This document shows, in pieces, positions 36,978 to 45,711 of a stretch of DNA of 64,000 bases (positions are counted from its first letter, which is position 1; each line of letters opens with the position of its first letter). A program made the translations under genes and the position numbers. Under the pieces are notes generated by a model. The model was not told where the DNA came from. It searched no databases and saw nothing but the letters and a program-made list of their open reading frames with translations. The DNA is from Nitrosomonas sp. Nm33 (lineage in GTDB: Bacteria; Pseudomonadota; Gammaproteobacteria; Burkholderiales; Nitrosomonadaceae): NCBI RefSeq assembly GCF_900107265.1, contig NZ_FNPJ01000001.1, forward strand, positions 1 through 64,000. Direction: 5' to 3'.

Positions 36978-37853
36978 ATGATATTTCACGGAATGACTGG
37001 AGTCAGTGCTAAATTACTGATGATGGTCATATTGTGTATTTTCACTACGCTTTCTTTGGCCGAAGTAGTGATCCCCCCACTTAAAACCCGCGTAACCGAT
37101 TTAACCCACACGCTATCAAAGAGTGAAATTGCTCAACTGGAGCAAAAGTTGGCAGATTATGAAATTAAAAAAGGGGTTCAAGTGGCCATATTGATCATAC
37201 CAACGACACAACCCGAAACTATCGAACAATACTCGATGCGTGTGGCTGAAGCCTGGAAGCTTGGGCGCAAAGGAGTGGATGATGCTGTCCTTCTTCTTGT
37301 TGCCAAAAATGATAGAGCGCTGCGAATCGAAGTGGGCTATGGGTTGGAAGGTGTGTTACCAGATGCTGTAGTAAAGCGGATTATCGATGAGATCATCGTA
37401 CCAGCGTTTAGGGAAGAAGATTTTGCCGGCGGGCTCCGGGCAGGTATTGAACATATTTTAAAAATCATCGAGGGTGAACCGCTGCCTTCACCTTCTATCA
37501 GGCGTGACACAGATGTATCAAGTGGTCCAAGTATTATTCTGGATAACATTATTCCTATTTTGCTGCTATTTCTCGTGCTTGGCAGAATATTGCAGGTTAT
37601 GTTTGGGCGCCTGATTGGTGCTACCGTAGCAGGAACTATTGCTGGCTCAATCGTATGGTTGATTTTTTCCTCGTTGGCAATCGCTATTTTTATTGCAATT
37701 GTTATTTTTATTATCAGCTTATTTGAGAGCACAAATCGAGGTATTTACCGCGGCGGACGCAGTAGCTGGCCCGGCGGTGGCAGTTTTGGAGGAGGTGGAT
37801 TCCGCGGGGGAGGTGGCGGTTTTGGAGGTGGTGGTGCTTCGGGGAGATGGTAA
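36978..37853 (+). CDS. TPM-domain protein with C-terminal Gly-rich tail (YgcG family)
   Basis: A 291-residue exported or membrane protein. It has a signal segment (about 10-28), then a TPM domain (about 34-155) with VTDLTHTLSKSEIAQLEQKL, GVQVAILIIPTT, KNDRALRIEVGYGLEGVLPD and FAGGLRAGIEHI, then about two membrane helices (about 180-250) and a Gly-rich tail ending in FGGGGASGRW. It is adjacent to lemA and a second TPM gene. The TPM domain is implicated in photosystem repair in plants; its bacterial role is unclear. Confidence 0.9.
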   Translation: MIFHGMTGVSAKLLMMVILCIFTTLSLAEVVIPPLKTRVTDLTHTLSKSEIAQLEQKLADYEIKKGVQVAILIIPTTQPETIEQYSMRVAEAWKLGRKGVDDAVLLLVAKNDRALRIEVGYGLEGVLPDAVVKRIIDEIIVPAFREEDFAGGLRAGIEHILKIIEGEPLPSPSIRRDTDVSSGPSIILDNIIPILLLFLVLGRILQVMFGRLIGATVAGTIAGSIVWLIFSSLAIAIFIAIVIFIISLFESTNRGIYRGGRSSWPGGGSFGGGGFRGGGGGFGGGGASGRW

Positions 37854-38354
37854 ATGAATTTTCTGCGGATAATCAGACATCTTTTTATTGGTCAAATGAC
37901 AATAAAGTGCGCACTTCCTGCTGCTTCATTAGCGAGGATTGAACAAGCTATCAAACAGTCTGAGATGAATCATGATGGTGAAATTCTGTTTGCGGTAGAA
38001 GCTTCACTAAATTTGGTATCTCTGCTGAAAAAACAATCTGCACGAGAGAGAGCGATAGATATTTTTTCATTGTTGCGGGTATGGGACACACCACATAACA
38101 ATGGTGTGCTGATTTATTTATTACATGCTGATCAAGATGTAGAGATTGTAGCTGATCGCGGGATAGACGCTAAAGTGGATCACAAAGAGTGGGAAAAGAT
38201 TTGTCAGGAGATGGAAGTAGCTTTCCGAAAAGGACAATTTGAAAAAGGTGTGCTGGCTGCAATAAACACAATTGATTATCAATTGAAAAAACATTTCCCC
38301 CTAGCATCAAAAGGAGGAGGAAATGTACTCCCGGATAGACCGGTTGTTTTATAG
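37854..38354 (+). CDS. Second TPM-domain protein, without signal peptide
   Basis: A 166-residue protein starting directly after the stop of the preceding gene. The TPM core is recognisable in HDGEILFAVEASL, ARERAIDIFSLLRVWDTPHNNGVLIYLL, DVEIVADRGI and FRKGQFEKGVLAAI. The last 20 residues are unstructured. The three-gene lemA-TPM-TPM unit probably ends at the hairpin at 38459. Confidence 0.85.
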   Translation: MNFLRIIRHLFIGQMTIKCALPAASLARIEQAIKQSEMNHDGEILFAVEASLNLVSLLKKQSARERAIDIFSLLRVWDTPHNNGVLIYLLHADQDVEIVADRGIDAKVDHKEWEKICQEMEVAFRKGQFEKGVLAAINTIDYQLKKHFPLASKGGGNVLPDRPVVL

Positions 38355-38458
38355 TAATAGTGCAGTTCTCACTAAGAAATCAAGCAGATAACATCTTCTT
38401 AACCATAAATAAGATACGCAAAAGTGATGCTGTGTGATTTCAAATATTTCTCCATCAG

Positions 38459-38528
38459 AAAAGCTTAGCAAAATCTGGAATAGAAATAGATAATGAGAGC
38501 TCCTATTTCCAGATTTTGCTAAGCTTTT
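38459..38528. repeat. 22-bp perfect inverted repeat, likely bidirectional terminator or palindromic element
   Basis: Bases 38459-38480 are the exact reverse complement of 38507-38528, with a 26-base spacer containing smaller self-complementary pieces. Both outer edges are A/T runs (AAAAGCTT and AAGCTTTT), so each strand ends in a short U tract. It lies between the TPM gene and a small membrane-protein fragment. Confidence 0.75.
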
Positions 38529-38566
38529 CTATATGTTTGAATGAGAGCAATTTTGGCTAAAGACAG

Positions 38567-38818
38567 ATGCTATTTGTTCTGATAGCAGTTGCGATATTGG
38601 CTGTCATAGTTAATTTTATCGAATTATTATGTACAGCAGATTTTCCCGCCATCTATACAGCAATATTGACTCAGCAAGATTTAAATCTAATAACCTCACA
38701 TACATATCTAGGTTTTTATATTCTTGGATACTTAACAGATGATTCGCTCATAGTGGGAACTGGCGTGCTTGTATTAAGTGCTTACGGTGCAAGCAGGATG
38801 CTTACTCAAGCTAATTAA
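38567..38818 (+). CDS. Short polytopic membrane protein, probably the C-terminal remnant of a larger one
   Basis: 83 residues with two or three hydrophobic segments. VNFIELLCTADFPAIYTAIL (15-34) and TYLGFYILGYLTDDSLIV (46-63) look like the distal membrane part of larger redox-associated permeases rather than a complete protein. The start has no good ribosome site, and the upstream region is the inverted repeat. I consider it a degraded gene, with moderate doubt. Confidence 0.45.
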   Translation: MLFVLIAVAILAVIVNFIELLCTADFPAIYTAILTQQDLNLITSHTYLGFYILGYLTDDSLIVGTGVLVLSAYGASRMLTQAN

Positions 38819-38924
38819 TGGCTTATTGATGCTGGAGCTGGAGGAGAGGATGCTGATTCTGCGCCCAGAATGATTGAGTGATTTTCTGAAACATTAAAAT
38901 TAATCAGTTTTTAAATATTAATTA

Positions 38925-39416
38925 TTAGATTCTAACTGATTTCCAATATTTGGATTTCCAATAATTATTATCTAATCTGGATATCGTTACCCCTCTAGTT
39001 CGAGAAGCATGGATAAATTTCCTGTTTTCAAGATAGATTCCAACATGATTTGATCTTTTTGTTTTAAAAAATACTAAATCACCTGATTTTAGATCATTTT
39101 TACTTATTACTTTTCCTAATCTTGATTGTTGGGATGCTGTTCTTGGTAATTCTTTACCTAATCCTTTTTTATAAACAACATGAACAAGCCCTGAGCAATC
39201 AATTCCGTCTTGACTTAAACCTCCAAACCGGTAGCGGACACCCTGCCACTTTCTATAGTTTTCATATAAAATATTTTTTATAGAATGTGAACTTGTTTTA
39301 TCATCATTTTGGATATTAGGTTGTTCACTAAAATTTGTTTCCTTTTTCCCTATTGATCCACAGCCGGTTATTAGACATGCGTAAATAAATAAAATGACAA
39401 TGTTCTTAGTAGACAT
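38925..39416 (-). CDS. NlpC/P60 family lipoprotein (peptidoglycan hydrolase)
   Basis: A 163-residue exported cysteine peptidase. The signal ends in a lipobox (LITGC). The NlpC/P60 domain (about 50-163) shows YRFGGLSQDGIDCSGLV with the catalytic Cys, the DLVFFKTKRSNHVGIYL His block and a third polar site near FIHASRTRGV. This resembles Spr/MepS-type D,L-endopeptidases that cut cross-links between stem peptides. It stands alone between non-coding regions and is strongly AT-rich. Confidence 0.88.
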   Translation of the reverse strand: MSTKNIVILFIYACLITGCGSIGKKETNFSEQPNIQNDDKTSSHSIKNILYENYRKWQGVRYRFGGLSQDGIDCSGLVHVVYKKGLGKELPRTASQQSRLGKVISKNDLKSGDLVFFKTKRSNHVGIYLENRKFIHASRTRGVTISRLDNNYWKSKYWKSVRI

Positions 39417-39897
39417 GCTTTTAATTTATGCTTACATGATAAATCGATATAAAGTATATCAAGGAATAATATAAATGTAAAACATTGTTTATATTAAAAT
39501 TTCATAAAACTTTTTTTATCTAAAAATTTGCACGAATAGATTAGTTCTAGAGTTTAAATACTTTTTGCATAATGATATATAATAAAAAAAAGCTATATTT
39601 CTATTTTAATCTTTTGATTTGATTAAGAACTAAGTGAATTAAATAAGGGAATATTAGAATTTGATGCAGATGACATAAAATAATAATACTATGTAGTATT
39701 TATCTGCAATGGAGGAGGAGAAATATAATTTTTTGGGAAATTGCTTGGCTACTTTGTAAGATGTTGCATGGATGGGTTGGCAACCACAAAAAGCAATCAT
39801 GTGATTGCGTAAAATAAAAAGATAGTAACCTTGAGCTCTTTGAGGAGCTAGTAGAAAGAAATCTTCGCTTTGACGGAGTAATCTTTATTTCTTCTCA
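39417..39897. other. AT-rich non-coding gap
   Basis: No conserved gene. 39664-39706 holds nested complementary pieces (AATACTA/TAGTATT within GCAGAT/ATCTGC). A Shine-Dalgarno-like GGAGGAGGAG at 39711-39720 precedes only a 29-codon frame with no standard start. AGAAAT/ATTTCT around 39859 and 39889 could form the end of the pyrF transcript. Confidence 0.4.
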
Positions 39898-40596
39898 TTA
39901 TTGTTGGATTGTTTCAATCTCATGGTTTAATTGCTGAAGCATTAAGAGAGGGTTGGGGGATTGAGTAATTGGTCTGCCAATTACCAAATAATCAGCGCCA
40001 CTTTGTATAGCCTCTTGGGGTGTTGCTACGCGCGTCTGATCATTTTTATTACAATTGAGAGGACGAATCCCTGGCGTTACTAAACAAAAATCTTTTGGAA
40101 TGATTTTACGAAGTTGTGGTGCTTCCATGGCTGAGCAAACTACACCATCAAGACCACAATCGCTAGCAAGTAAAGCAAGGCGCTGCACGATATTGATTGG
40201 CTCTTCATTCAAGCCTATTTCATGGAGATCACTCTCATTTAAACTAGTAAGTAGAGTTACCGCGATGAGTTTTGTTTTTTTTGTGGAGAGTGCTTCTTGA
40301 GCAGCAATAAGCATTTTTCTCCCTCCCAACGCGTGAACATTAACCATCCATACGCCCAGATCTGACGCAGCTCTACAAGCGCTAGCTACAGTATTCGGGA
40401 TATCATGGTATTTTAAATCAAGAAAAATATCAAAACCGTAGCCCATCAATTGTTCTATTAATTGTGGGCCACCAATAGTGAAAAGTTCTTTACCAACTTT
40501 TATTTTGCATAAATTCTTATCCAATTTACATGCAAATTCAAGTGCCTGTTTTTTATTAGAGAAATCAAGGGCAACAATAATGCGCGGATTATTCAT
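39898..40596 (-). CDS. pyrF: Orotidine 5'-phosphate decarboxylase
   Basis: A 232-residue TIM-barrel enzyme making UMP. The catalytic DLKYHDIPNTV motif (K-x-D type, about 60-70), IIVALDFSNK at the N-terminus, GVVCSA, TPGIRP and YLVIGRPI are present. It lies 9 bp after lapA on the same strand. The lapB (yciM) gene often found between them in related genomes is missing. Confidence 0.96.
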   Translation of the reverse strand: MNNPRIIVALDFSNKKQALEFACKLDKNLCKIKVGKELFTIGGPQLIEQLMGYGFDIFLDLKYHDIPNTVASACRAASDLGVWMVNVHALGGRKMLIAAQEALSTKKTKLIAVTLLTSLNESDLHEIGLNEEPINIVQRLALLASDCGLDGVVCSAMEAPQLRKIIPKDFCLVTPGIRPLNCNKNDQTRVATPQEAIQSGADYLVIGRPITQSPNPLLMLQQLNHEIETIQQ

Positions 40597-40605
40597 GCAA
40601 TAATA

Positions 40606-40815
40606 TTATAATTTTTTTCTTAATCTTTTGATAAAACAAATAAAATATCCAAAAGCAATACCTGATGCAAAAAAAGTCAATAAAACTACTATTATCGGAA
40701 CTTGCCATTCAAAATCAAAATAATAATTAATAGTTATTATTTCAGTATTTTTTGCAGCAAAGCTAAATAGGAATAAAAAAAGTATTATGTTTAGGAACCA
40801 AATAAAAAAATACAT
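40606..40815 (-). CDS. lapA: LapA-domain small membrane protein
   Basis: A 69-residue protein with two membrane helices (about 2-20 and 40-60), NTEIITINYYF between them, and a basic tail, matching LapA (DUF1049/YciS). In E. coli LapA acts with LapB in controlling LpxC and lipopolysaccharide synthesis. Its place between ihfB and pyrF is conserved. Confidence 0.75.
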   Translation of the reverse strand: MYFFIWFLNIILFLFLFSFAAKNTEIITINYYFDFEWQVPIIVVLLTFFASGIAFGYFICFIKRLRKKL

Positions 40816-40841
40816 AAACTTTACATTATATAAAATATAAA

Positions 40842-40887
40842 GATGCTCTTCCCGACCAATAATTGTTATCAGATCAAAAAGAGCATC
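40842..40887 (-). terminator. Hairpin between ihfB and lapA
   Basis: GATGCTCTT (40842-40850) pairs with AAGAGCATC (40879-40887), a 9-bp perfect stem with a 28-base loop. Reading out of ihfB it is followed by TTTATATTTT, so partial termination is possible. Confidence 0.5.
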
Positions 40888-40909
40888 CGTTCCATTTTGA
40901 ATGGATTAA

Positions 40910-41206
40910 TTACGCTTCATCTTTTGTTTGAAAATCAACGCGTTCACGCATTTTTTTTCCTGCTTTAAAATGCGGAACGTATTTTTCAGGTACATGAACC
41001 TTTTCTCCAGACTTTGGATTACGGCCAATACGGGCTGGTCTGTAATTTAAATCAAAACTGCCAAATCCACGAATTTCGATACGCTCTCCTTTAGAGAGAC
41101 TACTAGCCATCGCATCAAGTATCATTTTGACGGCTAATTCAGTATCTTTTGCCAAGAGCTGGGGGTATCGAGCAGCAAGCTTGGAAATCAATTCAGATTT
41201 CGTCAT
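40910..41206 (-). CDS. ihfB: Integration host factor beta subunit
   Basis: A 98-residue HU/IHF-fold protein. [15 protein letters not shown], the [26 protein letters not shown] arm region with the intercalating Pro, and [14 protein letters not shown] are typical of IHF-beta rather than HU. It follows rpsA by 9 bp, the standard rpsA-ihfB operon. Confidence 0.96.
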   Translation of the reverse strand: MTKSELISKLAARYPQLLAKDTELAVKMILDAMASSLSKGERIEIRGFGSFDLNYRPARIGRNPKSGEKVHVPEKYVPHFKAGKKMRERVDFQTKDEA

Positions 41207-41215
41207 CGATGTCCT

Positions 41216-42934
41216 TTATTGTTCTTCAGAGTTTTTGCTATCCATTTTAGCTTTGAGCAATGCTCCTAGATTAGTGGTACCTGTACTGGCAGGAGTTTTA
41301 GTAGTCACCATCTGTAATGCACTATTTTCCTCGTATTGATCTTTTGCTTTGATGGAAAGATTGATGTTGCGATTCTTACGATCAATATTGATGATCATTG
41401 CTTCAATTTGATCCCCTTCTTTGAGCAGGGTCCGTACATCTTCAATTTTGTCACGAGATACTTCGGAAGCACGCAAATAACCTTCTACTTCGTCAGTCAA
41501 AGTAATGACTGCACCTTTGGCATCGATTGATTTTACAGTACCTTTGACGATACTATTTTTATCATGTGCTGCCACATATATAGTAAAAGGATCCCCTTCT
41601 AACTGTTTTATTCCGAGTGAAATACGTTCTTTCTCAACATCAATCGATAATACAACAGCTTCTACCTCGTCGCCTTTTTTATAATTTAATATTGCTTCTT
41701 CACCGGGTTGGGTCCAAGAGAGATCGGATAAATGAACTAAGCCGTCAATATTACCGGGTAAGCCGATGAATACACCGAAATCGGTGATAGATTTTATTTG
41801 GCCCTTGACTTTATCGCCTTTCTCATGAGTTATTGCGAATTCTTCCCATGGATTAGGTTTGCATTGTTTCATTCCGAGGGAGATGCGGCGACGCTCCTCG
41901 TCTATCTCAATAATCATGACCTCTACTTCATCACCTAATTGTACTATTTTCGATGGATAGACATTTTTGTTGGTCCAGTCCATTTCAGAAACATGCACTA
42001 ATCCTTCAATTCCCTGTTCAATTTCTACAAAGGCACCGTAGTCTGTGAGATTAGTTACTTTACCAAACAGTCGTGTGCCTGGAGGATAACGCCTTGAGAG
42101 GCCTACCCAAGGATCCTCGGTTAATTGCTTCATCCCTAAAGAAACTCGATTTTTTTCTTGATCAAATTTAAGTACTTTGGCTGTTACTTCGTCGCCAACA
42201 TTAATGATCTCTGAAGGATGTTTTACACGACGCCAAGCTAAATCGGTGATATGAAGGAGTCCATCTATCCCGCCTAAATCAACAAACGCACCATAATCGG
42301 TAATATTTTTAACAATACCGCGCACGATGGCGCCTTCTTGCAAGTTTGCCAATAAAGATTCTCGATCTGCTCCTTGAGTTTCTTCTAACACTGCGCGTCG
42401 AGAAATGACAACATTATTACGTTTGCGATCCAGTTTGATGACTTTGAATTCCATTTCCTTATTTTCATAAGGAGTAGTGTCCTTGACGGGGCGTATATCC
42501 ACTAGTGAGCCTGGTAAAAAAGCACGAATACCGTTGACCATGGCGGTTAATCCACCCTTTACCTTACCATTGACCATGCCACTCACTATAGAACCTTTTT
42601 CCATAGCTTCTTCTAGATCATGCCAGGCATTTAACCGTCTAGCTTTATCTCTGGACAAACGCGTTTCACCATAACCGTCCTCAAGTGCATCAATGGCGAC
42701 ACTGACAAAATCTCCCGCCTTAGCCTCAATCTCGCCTCTGTCATTTTTAAATTCCTCAATAGGAATATAACTCTCGGATTTGAGGCCTGCATTGACCACT
42801 ACAAAGTTATAGTCAATACGCACAACTTCTGCGGTGATTACCTCTCCCACACGCATTTCTTTGCGTGAAAGGCTTTCTTCGAAGAGTTTGGCAAAATTTT
42901 CTGAGGAAGGAGTTACGTTGGAAGCAATAGTCAT
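41216..42934 (-). CDS. rpsA: 30S ribosomal protein S1
   Basis: A 572-residue mRNA-binding ribosomal protein made of six S1 OB-fold repeats. Recurrent units such as [29 protein letters not shown] and [30 protein letters not shown] mark repeats 3 and 4. The 115-base leader upstream, between it and cmk, may hold the autoregulatory region known for rpsA, but I see no specific motif. Confidence 0.97.
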   Translation of the reverse strand: MTIASNVTPSSENFAKLFEESLSRKEMRVGEVITAEVVRIDYNFVVVNAGLKSESYIPIEEFKNDRGEIEAKAGDFVSVAIDALEDGYGETRLSRDKARRLNAWHDLEEAMEKGSIVSGMVNGKVKGGLTAMVNGIRAFLPGSLVDIRPVKDTTPYENKEMEFKVIKLDRKRNNVVISRRAVLEETQGADRESLLANLQEGAIVRGIVKNITDYGAFVDLGGIDGLLHITDLAWRRVKHPSEIINVGDEVTAKVLKFDQEKNRVSLGMKQLTEDPWVGLSRRYPPGTRLFGKVTNLTDYGAFVEIEQGIEGLVHVSEMDWTNKNVYPSKIVQLGDEVEVMIIEIDEERRRISLGMKQCKPNPWEEFAITHEKGDKVKGQIKSITDFGVFIGLPGNIDGLVHLSDLSWTQPGEEAILNYKKGDEVEAVVLSIDVEKERISLGIKQLEGDPFTIYVAAHDKNSIVKGTVKSIDAKGAVITLTDEVEGYLRASEVSRDKIEDVRTLLKEGDQIEAMIINIDRKNRNINLSIKAKDQYEENSALQMVTTKTPASTGTTNLGALLKAKMDSKNSEEQ

Positions 42935-43049
42935 TATAAAAAATTACCCGATTTTAATTTCATCCCATAAATGAGATGGTTGGTTAGTTAATCAAAAGTT
43001 ACTTGAATTATATGGTCTTATTTAAAAATAAAATCACTTTTCATTAAAC

Positions 43050-43721
43050 CTAGTTCTTGCAGGTTTTATTGTACAACTGCAGTACCGCATTAACAGCTTC
43101 CTCAATACTAAGAGAAGTTGTATCTAGCAATTTCGCATCTACTTCTTGTTTTAGAGGAGCAGCGTCGCGATTGCTATCTCGTGTATCACGTTCATAAATA
43201 TCCTGCAATAAGGATTGAATATTAGCATTTATTCCTTTCTCTATCAACTGCTTATAGCGTCGTAGTGCTCGCTCTTCAGCACTGGCAGTGAGAAAAATTT
43301 TGAGAGAAGCATCTGGAAACACAACTGATCCCATATCTCTGCCATCTGTTACTAGTCCAGGAAGTTGGCGAAAGGCACGTTGACGCTGTAGTAATGCTGT
43401 TCTTACTTTAGGTTGACCGGCAATTACAGAGGCCAGTTTACTGCATTCTTCGCTACGTATTGCATCTGAAACATCCTCGCCATTTAATTGAACAGATGAG
43501 CCATCAAAATTTACATCTAAATGTAAAGCAATATTTGTTATGGCCGACTCATTAGCAGAATCAGTATTTGATCGTATTGCTATTAATGCCACCAGGCGAT
43601 AAAGTGCCCCGCTATCGAGATAATGAAATGCAAGTTTTTGGGCAACGATTTGTGCAACTGTGCCTTTCCCCGAAGCTGAAGGACCATCGATAGTAATGAC
43701 TGGAATAGCGCCAGTTTCCAT
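43050..43721 (-). CDS. cmk: Cytidylate kinase
   Basis: A 223-residue CMP/dCMP kinase. It has the P-loop GPSASGKGT (about 13-21), [27 protein letters not shown] and the lid [13 protein letters not shown]. It lies between aroA (39 bp upstream) and rpsA on the same strand, the conserved aroA-cmk-rpsA order. Confidence 0.96.
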   Translation of the reverse strand: METGAIPVITIDGPSASGKGTVAQIVAQKLAFHYLDSGALYRLVALIAIRSNTDSANESAITNIALHLDVNFDGSSVQLNGEDVSDAIRSEECSKLASVIAGQPKVRTALLQRQRAFRQLPGLVTDGRDMGSVVFPDASLKIFLTASAEERALRRYKQLIEKGINANIQSLLQDIYERDTRDSNRDAAPLKQEVDAKLLDTTSLSIEEAVNAVLQLYNKTCKN

Positions 43722-43760
43722 AAAAAAACCTCTTGAGTAGAAATATGAAGATTCGTAGCG

Positions 43761-45062
43761 TCAGGAACGCACAATCATCGCAAATTTTTCAAAATAATCC
43801 GGGAAAGTCTTGGCTACACAATCCGGATTATTGATGCGTAGGGGTGCACCTAGAGATACAAGCGAGAAACACATCGCCATCCGGTGATCATCGTAGGTAT
43901 CGATGATTGCATGAGGGGTAAGTGGGGTAGCAGGGGGTGTAATCCGTATAAAATCTTTTCCTTCCTCAACCAGAGCTCCAACTTTGCGCAATTCCTTTGC
44001 CATTGCTGAAATACGATCAGTCTCCTTAACTCGCCAACTCGCAATATTTCTAAGTGTAGTCGTTCCTTTTGCAAACAAAGCCGTCGTGGCTAATGTCATG
44101 GCTGCATCGGGGATATGATTGCAATCGAGATCAATGGCTTTCAGTTGCTGACGAGAATCGTTGCTAATTGGCGAAGAAGATTCGATCCAATTTTTTCCTT
44201 TTTTGATATGGGCGCCCATTTTTTCTAACGCATCAGCAAAATGAATATCACCTTGTAAACTCTCTGTGCCAACACCTTCAACGCGTACCGGCCCTCCACC
44301 AATAGCTCCAGCAGCCAAAAAGTAGGATGCTGAGGAAGCATCTCCTTCCACAATTATTTCACCTGGACTCTTGTAAGTTTGTGGGGCTGACAATGTAAAG
44401 TGTTGCCAATTTTCTTGTATGACTTGGACGCCAAATCGTGCCATTTGAGCCAGAGTAAGTTCAACGTATGGCCTTGAAATAAGTATGCCATTAACGATAA
44501 TTGTGGCGGTTTTGCCTGTTAACGGTAACGCCATTAAGAGTCCACTGAGAAATTGACTGGAAACATCCCCCTTGATTGAAATGGTTTTGCTTTGTATCTC
44601 AGCAGACTTGATCTCTAGGGGAGGAAAACCTTCATTTCCAAGATAAGTAATACTGGCATTCAATTGACGTAAAGCATTTACTAAATCTGCAATAGGGCGT
44701 TCATGCATGCGGGCTACGCCAGATAGTCGATAATGACCGCTCATTATGGCAAGCACAGCAACGAGAGGGCGAAAAGCAGTACCAGCATTACCCAGAAACA
44801 AATCAGCTTGTTTGACTGGAAATTTTCCGCTAGCACCTTCTACGCTGTAATCATTCTCGCTAATTTGATTGATTTTAATTCCGAGCGCTCCAAGTGCATT
44901 TAGCATTTGTGCCGTATCCTCGGAAATCAGCAGATTCCGAACGAGGGTTTTACCGTTTGCTAACGCTGCGAGTAAAAGGATCCGATTGGAGATGCTTTTT
45001 GAGCCTGGGAGTTCAATGATGCCACGTGCAGCACTAGCAACAGGAAGATCAAGCCAGTCCAT
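43761..45062 (-). CDS. aroA: 3-phosphoshikimate 1-carboxyvinyltransferase (EPSP synthase)
   Basis: A 433-residue shikimate-pathway enzyme. [17 protein letters not shown] (about 19-35) and [15 protein letters not shown] (about 87-101) are the two substrate-binding signatures; [10 protein letters not shown], and [14 protein letters not shown] near 385-398, complete the set. Ala follows the NAGTA site, as in class I glyphosate-sensitive enzymes. First gene of the aroA-cmk-rpsA-ihfB run. Confidence 0.96.
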   Translation of the reverse strand: MDWLDLPVASAARGIIELPGSKSISNRILLLAALANGKTLVRNLLISEDTAQMLNALGALGIKINQISENDYSVEGASGKFPVKQADLFLGNAGTAFRPLVAVLAIMSGHYRLSGVARMHERPIADLVNALRQLNASITYLGNEGFPPLEIKSAEIQSKTISIKGDVSSQFLSGLLMALPLTGKTATIIVNGILISRPYVELTLAQMARFGVQVIQENWQHFTLSAPQTYKSPGEIIVEGDASSASYFLAAGAIGGGPVRVEGVGTESLQGDIHFADALEKMGAHIKKGKNWIESSSPISNDSRQQLKAIDLDCNHIPDAAMTLATTALFAKGTTTLRNIASWRVKETDRISAMAKELRKVGALVEEGKDFIRITPPATPLTPHAIIDTYDDHRMAMCFSLVSLGAPLRINNPDCVAKTFPDYFEKFAMIVRS

Positions 45063-45305
45063 AAATTTCTAGAAAGGTAAATATGCTATATGTCTTCATT
45101 TCTTTTTATAATGGCAGATTAGATTGACAGGTATAACTTAGGTATAAATTAAAAGATATAGAGTATAGAGGCAGAACGGAAATTTGTAGTGCCTGCTATA
45201 ATAACTAATTTTCTAGCGACACTATATACTAGACTATATTAGATAAAACTCGATAGTTAGGATTCATTTAATTAAATTATAACTGATAGATAATGGGACT
45301 GTTCA

Positions 45306-45554
45306 ATGGAAGATGATTCTTTAAATTCACTACTTATTTCTGTACTGGCTATTCCATTTGTCGTTGCAATACAAATTTGGATTAAAGAGCGCAAAGATCG
45401 TCGACGTAACAAAGATGGTGAAGAAGAATTTAAGACTACTCGTGAAGCAGTTATTTCTTTTTTAATAGAAGGATTAGCTGTAGTTGGAGGATTGGCCATT
45501 CTTATTGCTGCAATATCTGGAATTGCCAAGTATATTATTAATGTTTATGGTTAA
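45306..45554 (+). CDS. Small two-helix membrane protein, function unknown
   Basis: 82 residues. There is one hydrophobic segment near the N-terminus (about 9-24), a highly charged central part (KERKDRRRNKDGEEEFK) and a second hydrophobic segment (about 50-76). No family is recognised. It is the only gene in its orientation between aroA and topB and is closed by a strong terminator 38 bases after its stop, which argues that it is expressed. The 243 bases upstream are AT-rich and show nothing else. Confidence 0.6.
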   Translation: MEDDSLNSLLISVLAIPFVVAIQIWIKERKDRRRNKDGEEEFKTTREAVISFLIEGLAVVGGLAILIAAISGIAKYIINVYG

Positions 45555-45591
45555 TTGAGTTTCTAAAAAAACTTATCCAGGCCACACAGAG

Positions 45592-45637
45592 TGAATACTG
45601 TAATTGAAAGAAAGCTTCATTACAGTATTCATTTTTT
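45592..45637 (+). terminator. Strong intrinsic terminator after the small membrane gene
   Basis: A 13-bp perfect stem (45592-45604 with 45619-45631) closes a 14-base loop and is followed by a run of six T. It is the best terminator in the window and serves the + strand. Confidence 0.9.
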
Positions 45638-45711
45638 GTTTTGAGAAATAAGAAATATTAAGGCGATAAAATGTAAGGGGTAACCAGCCTTATGGCAATG
45701 TGGTTGGATTC

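Noticed and set aside
36978-37853. Gly-rich tail as evidence of an RNA-binding protein
   Set aside because: The tail follows membrane helices and a TPM domain, the normal layout of YgcG-type proteins.
39709-39817. Short frames after the GGAGGAGGAG run in the NlpC-pyrF gap
   Set aside because: The well-spaced frame has no ATG/GTG/TTG start, and the ATG frame is only 16 codons with the SD-like bases inside it.
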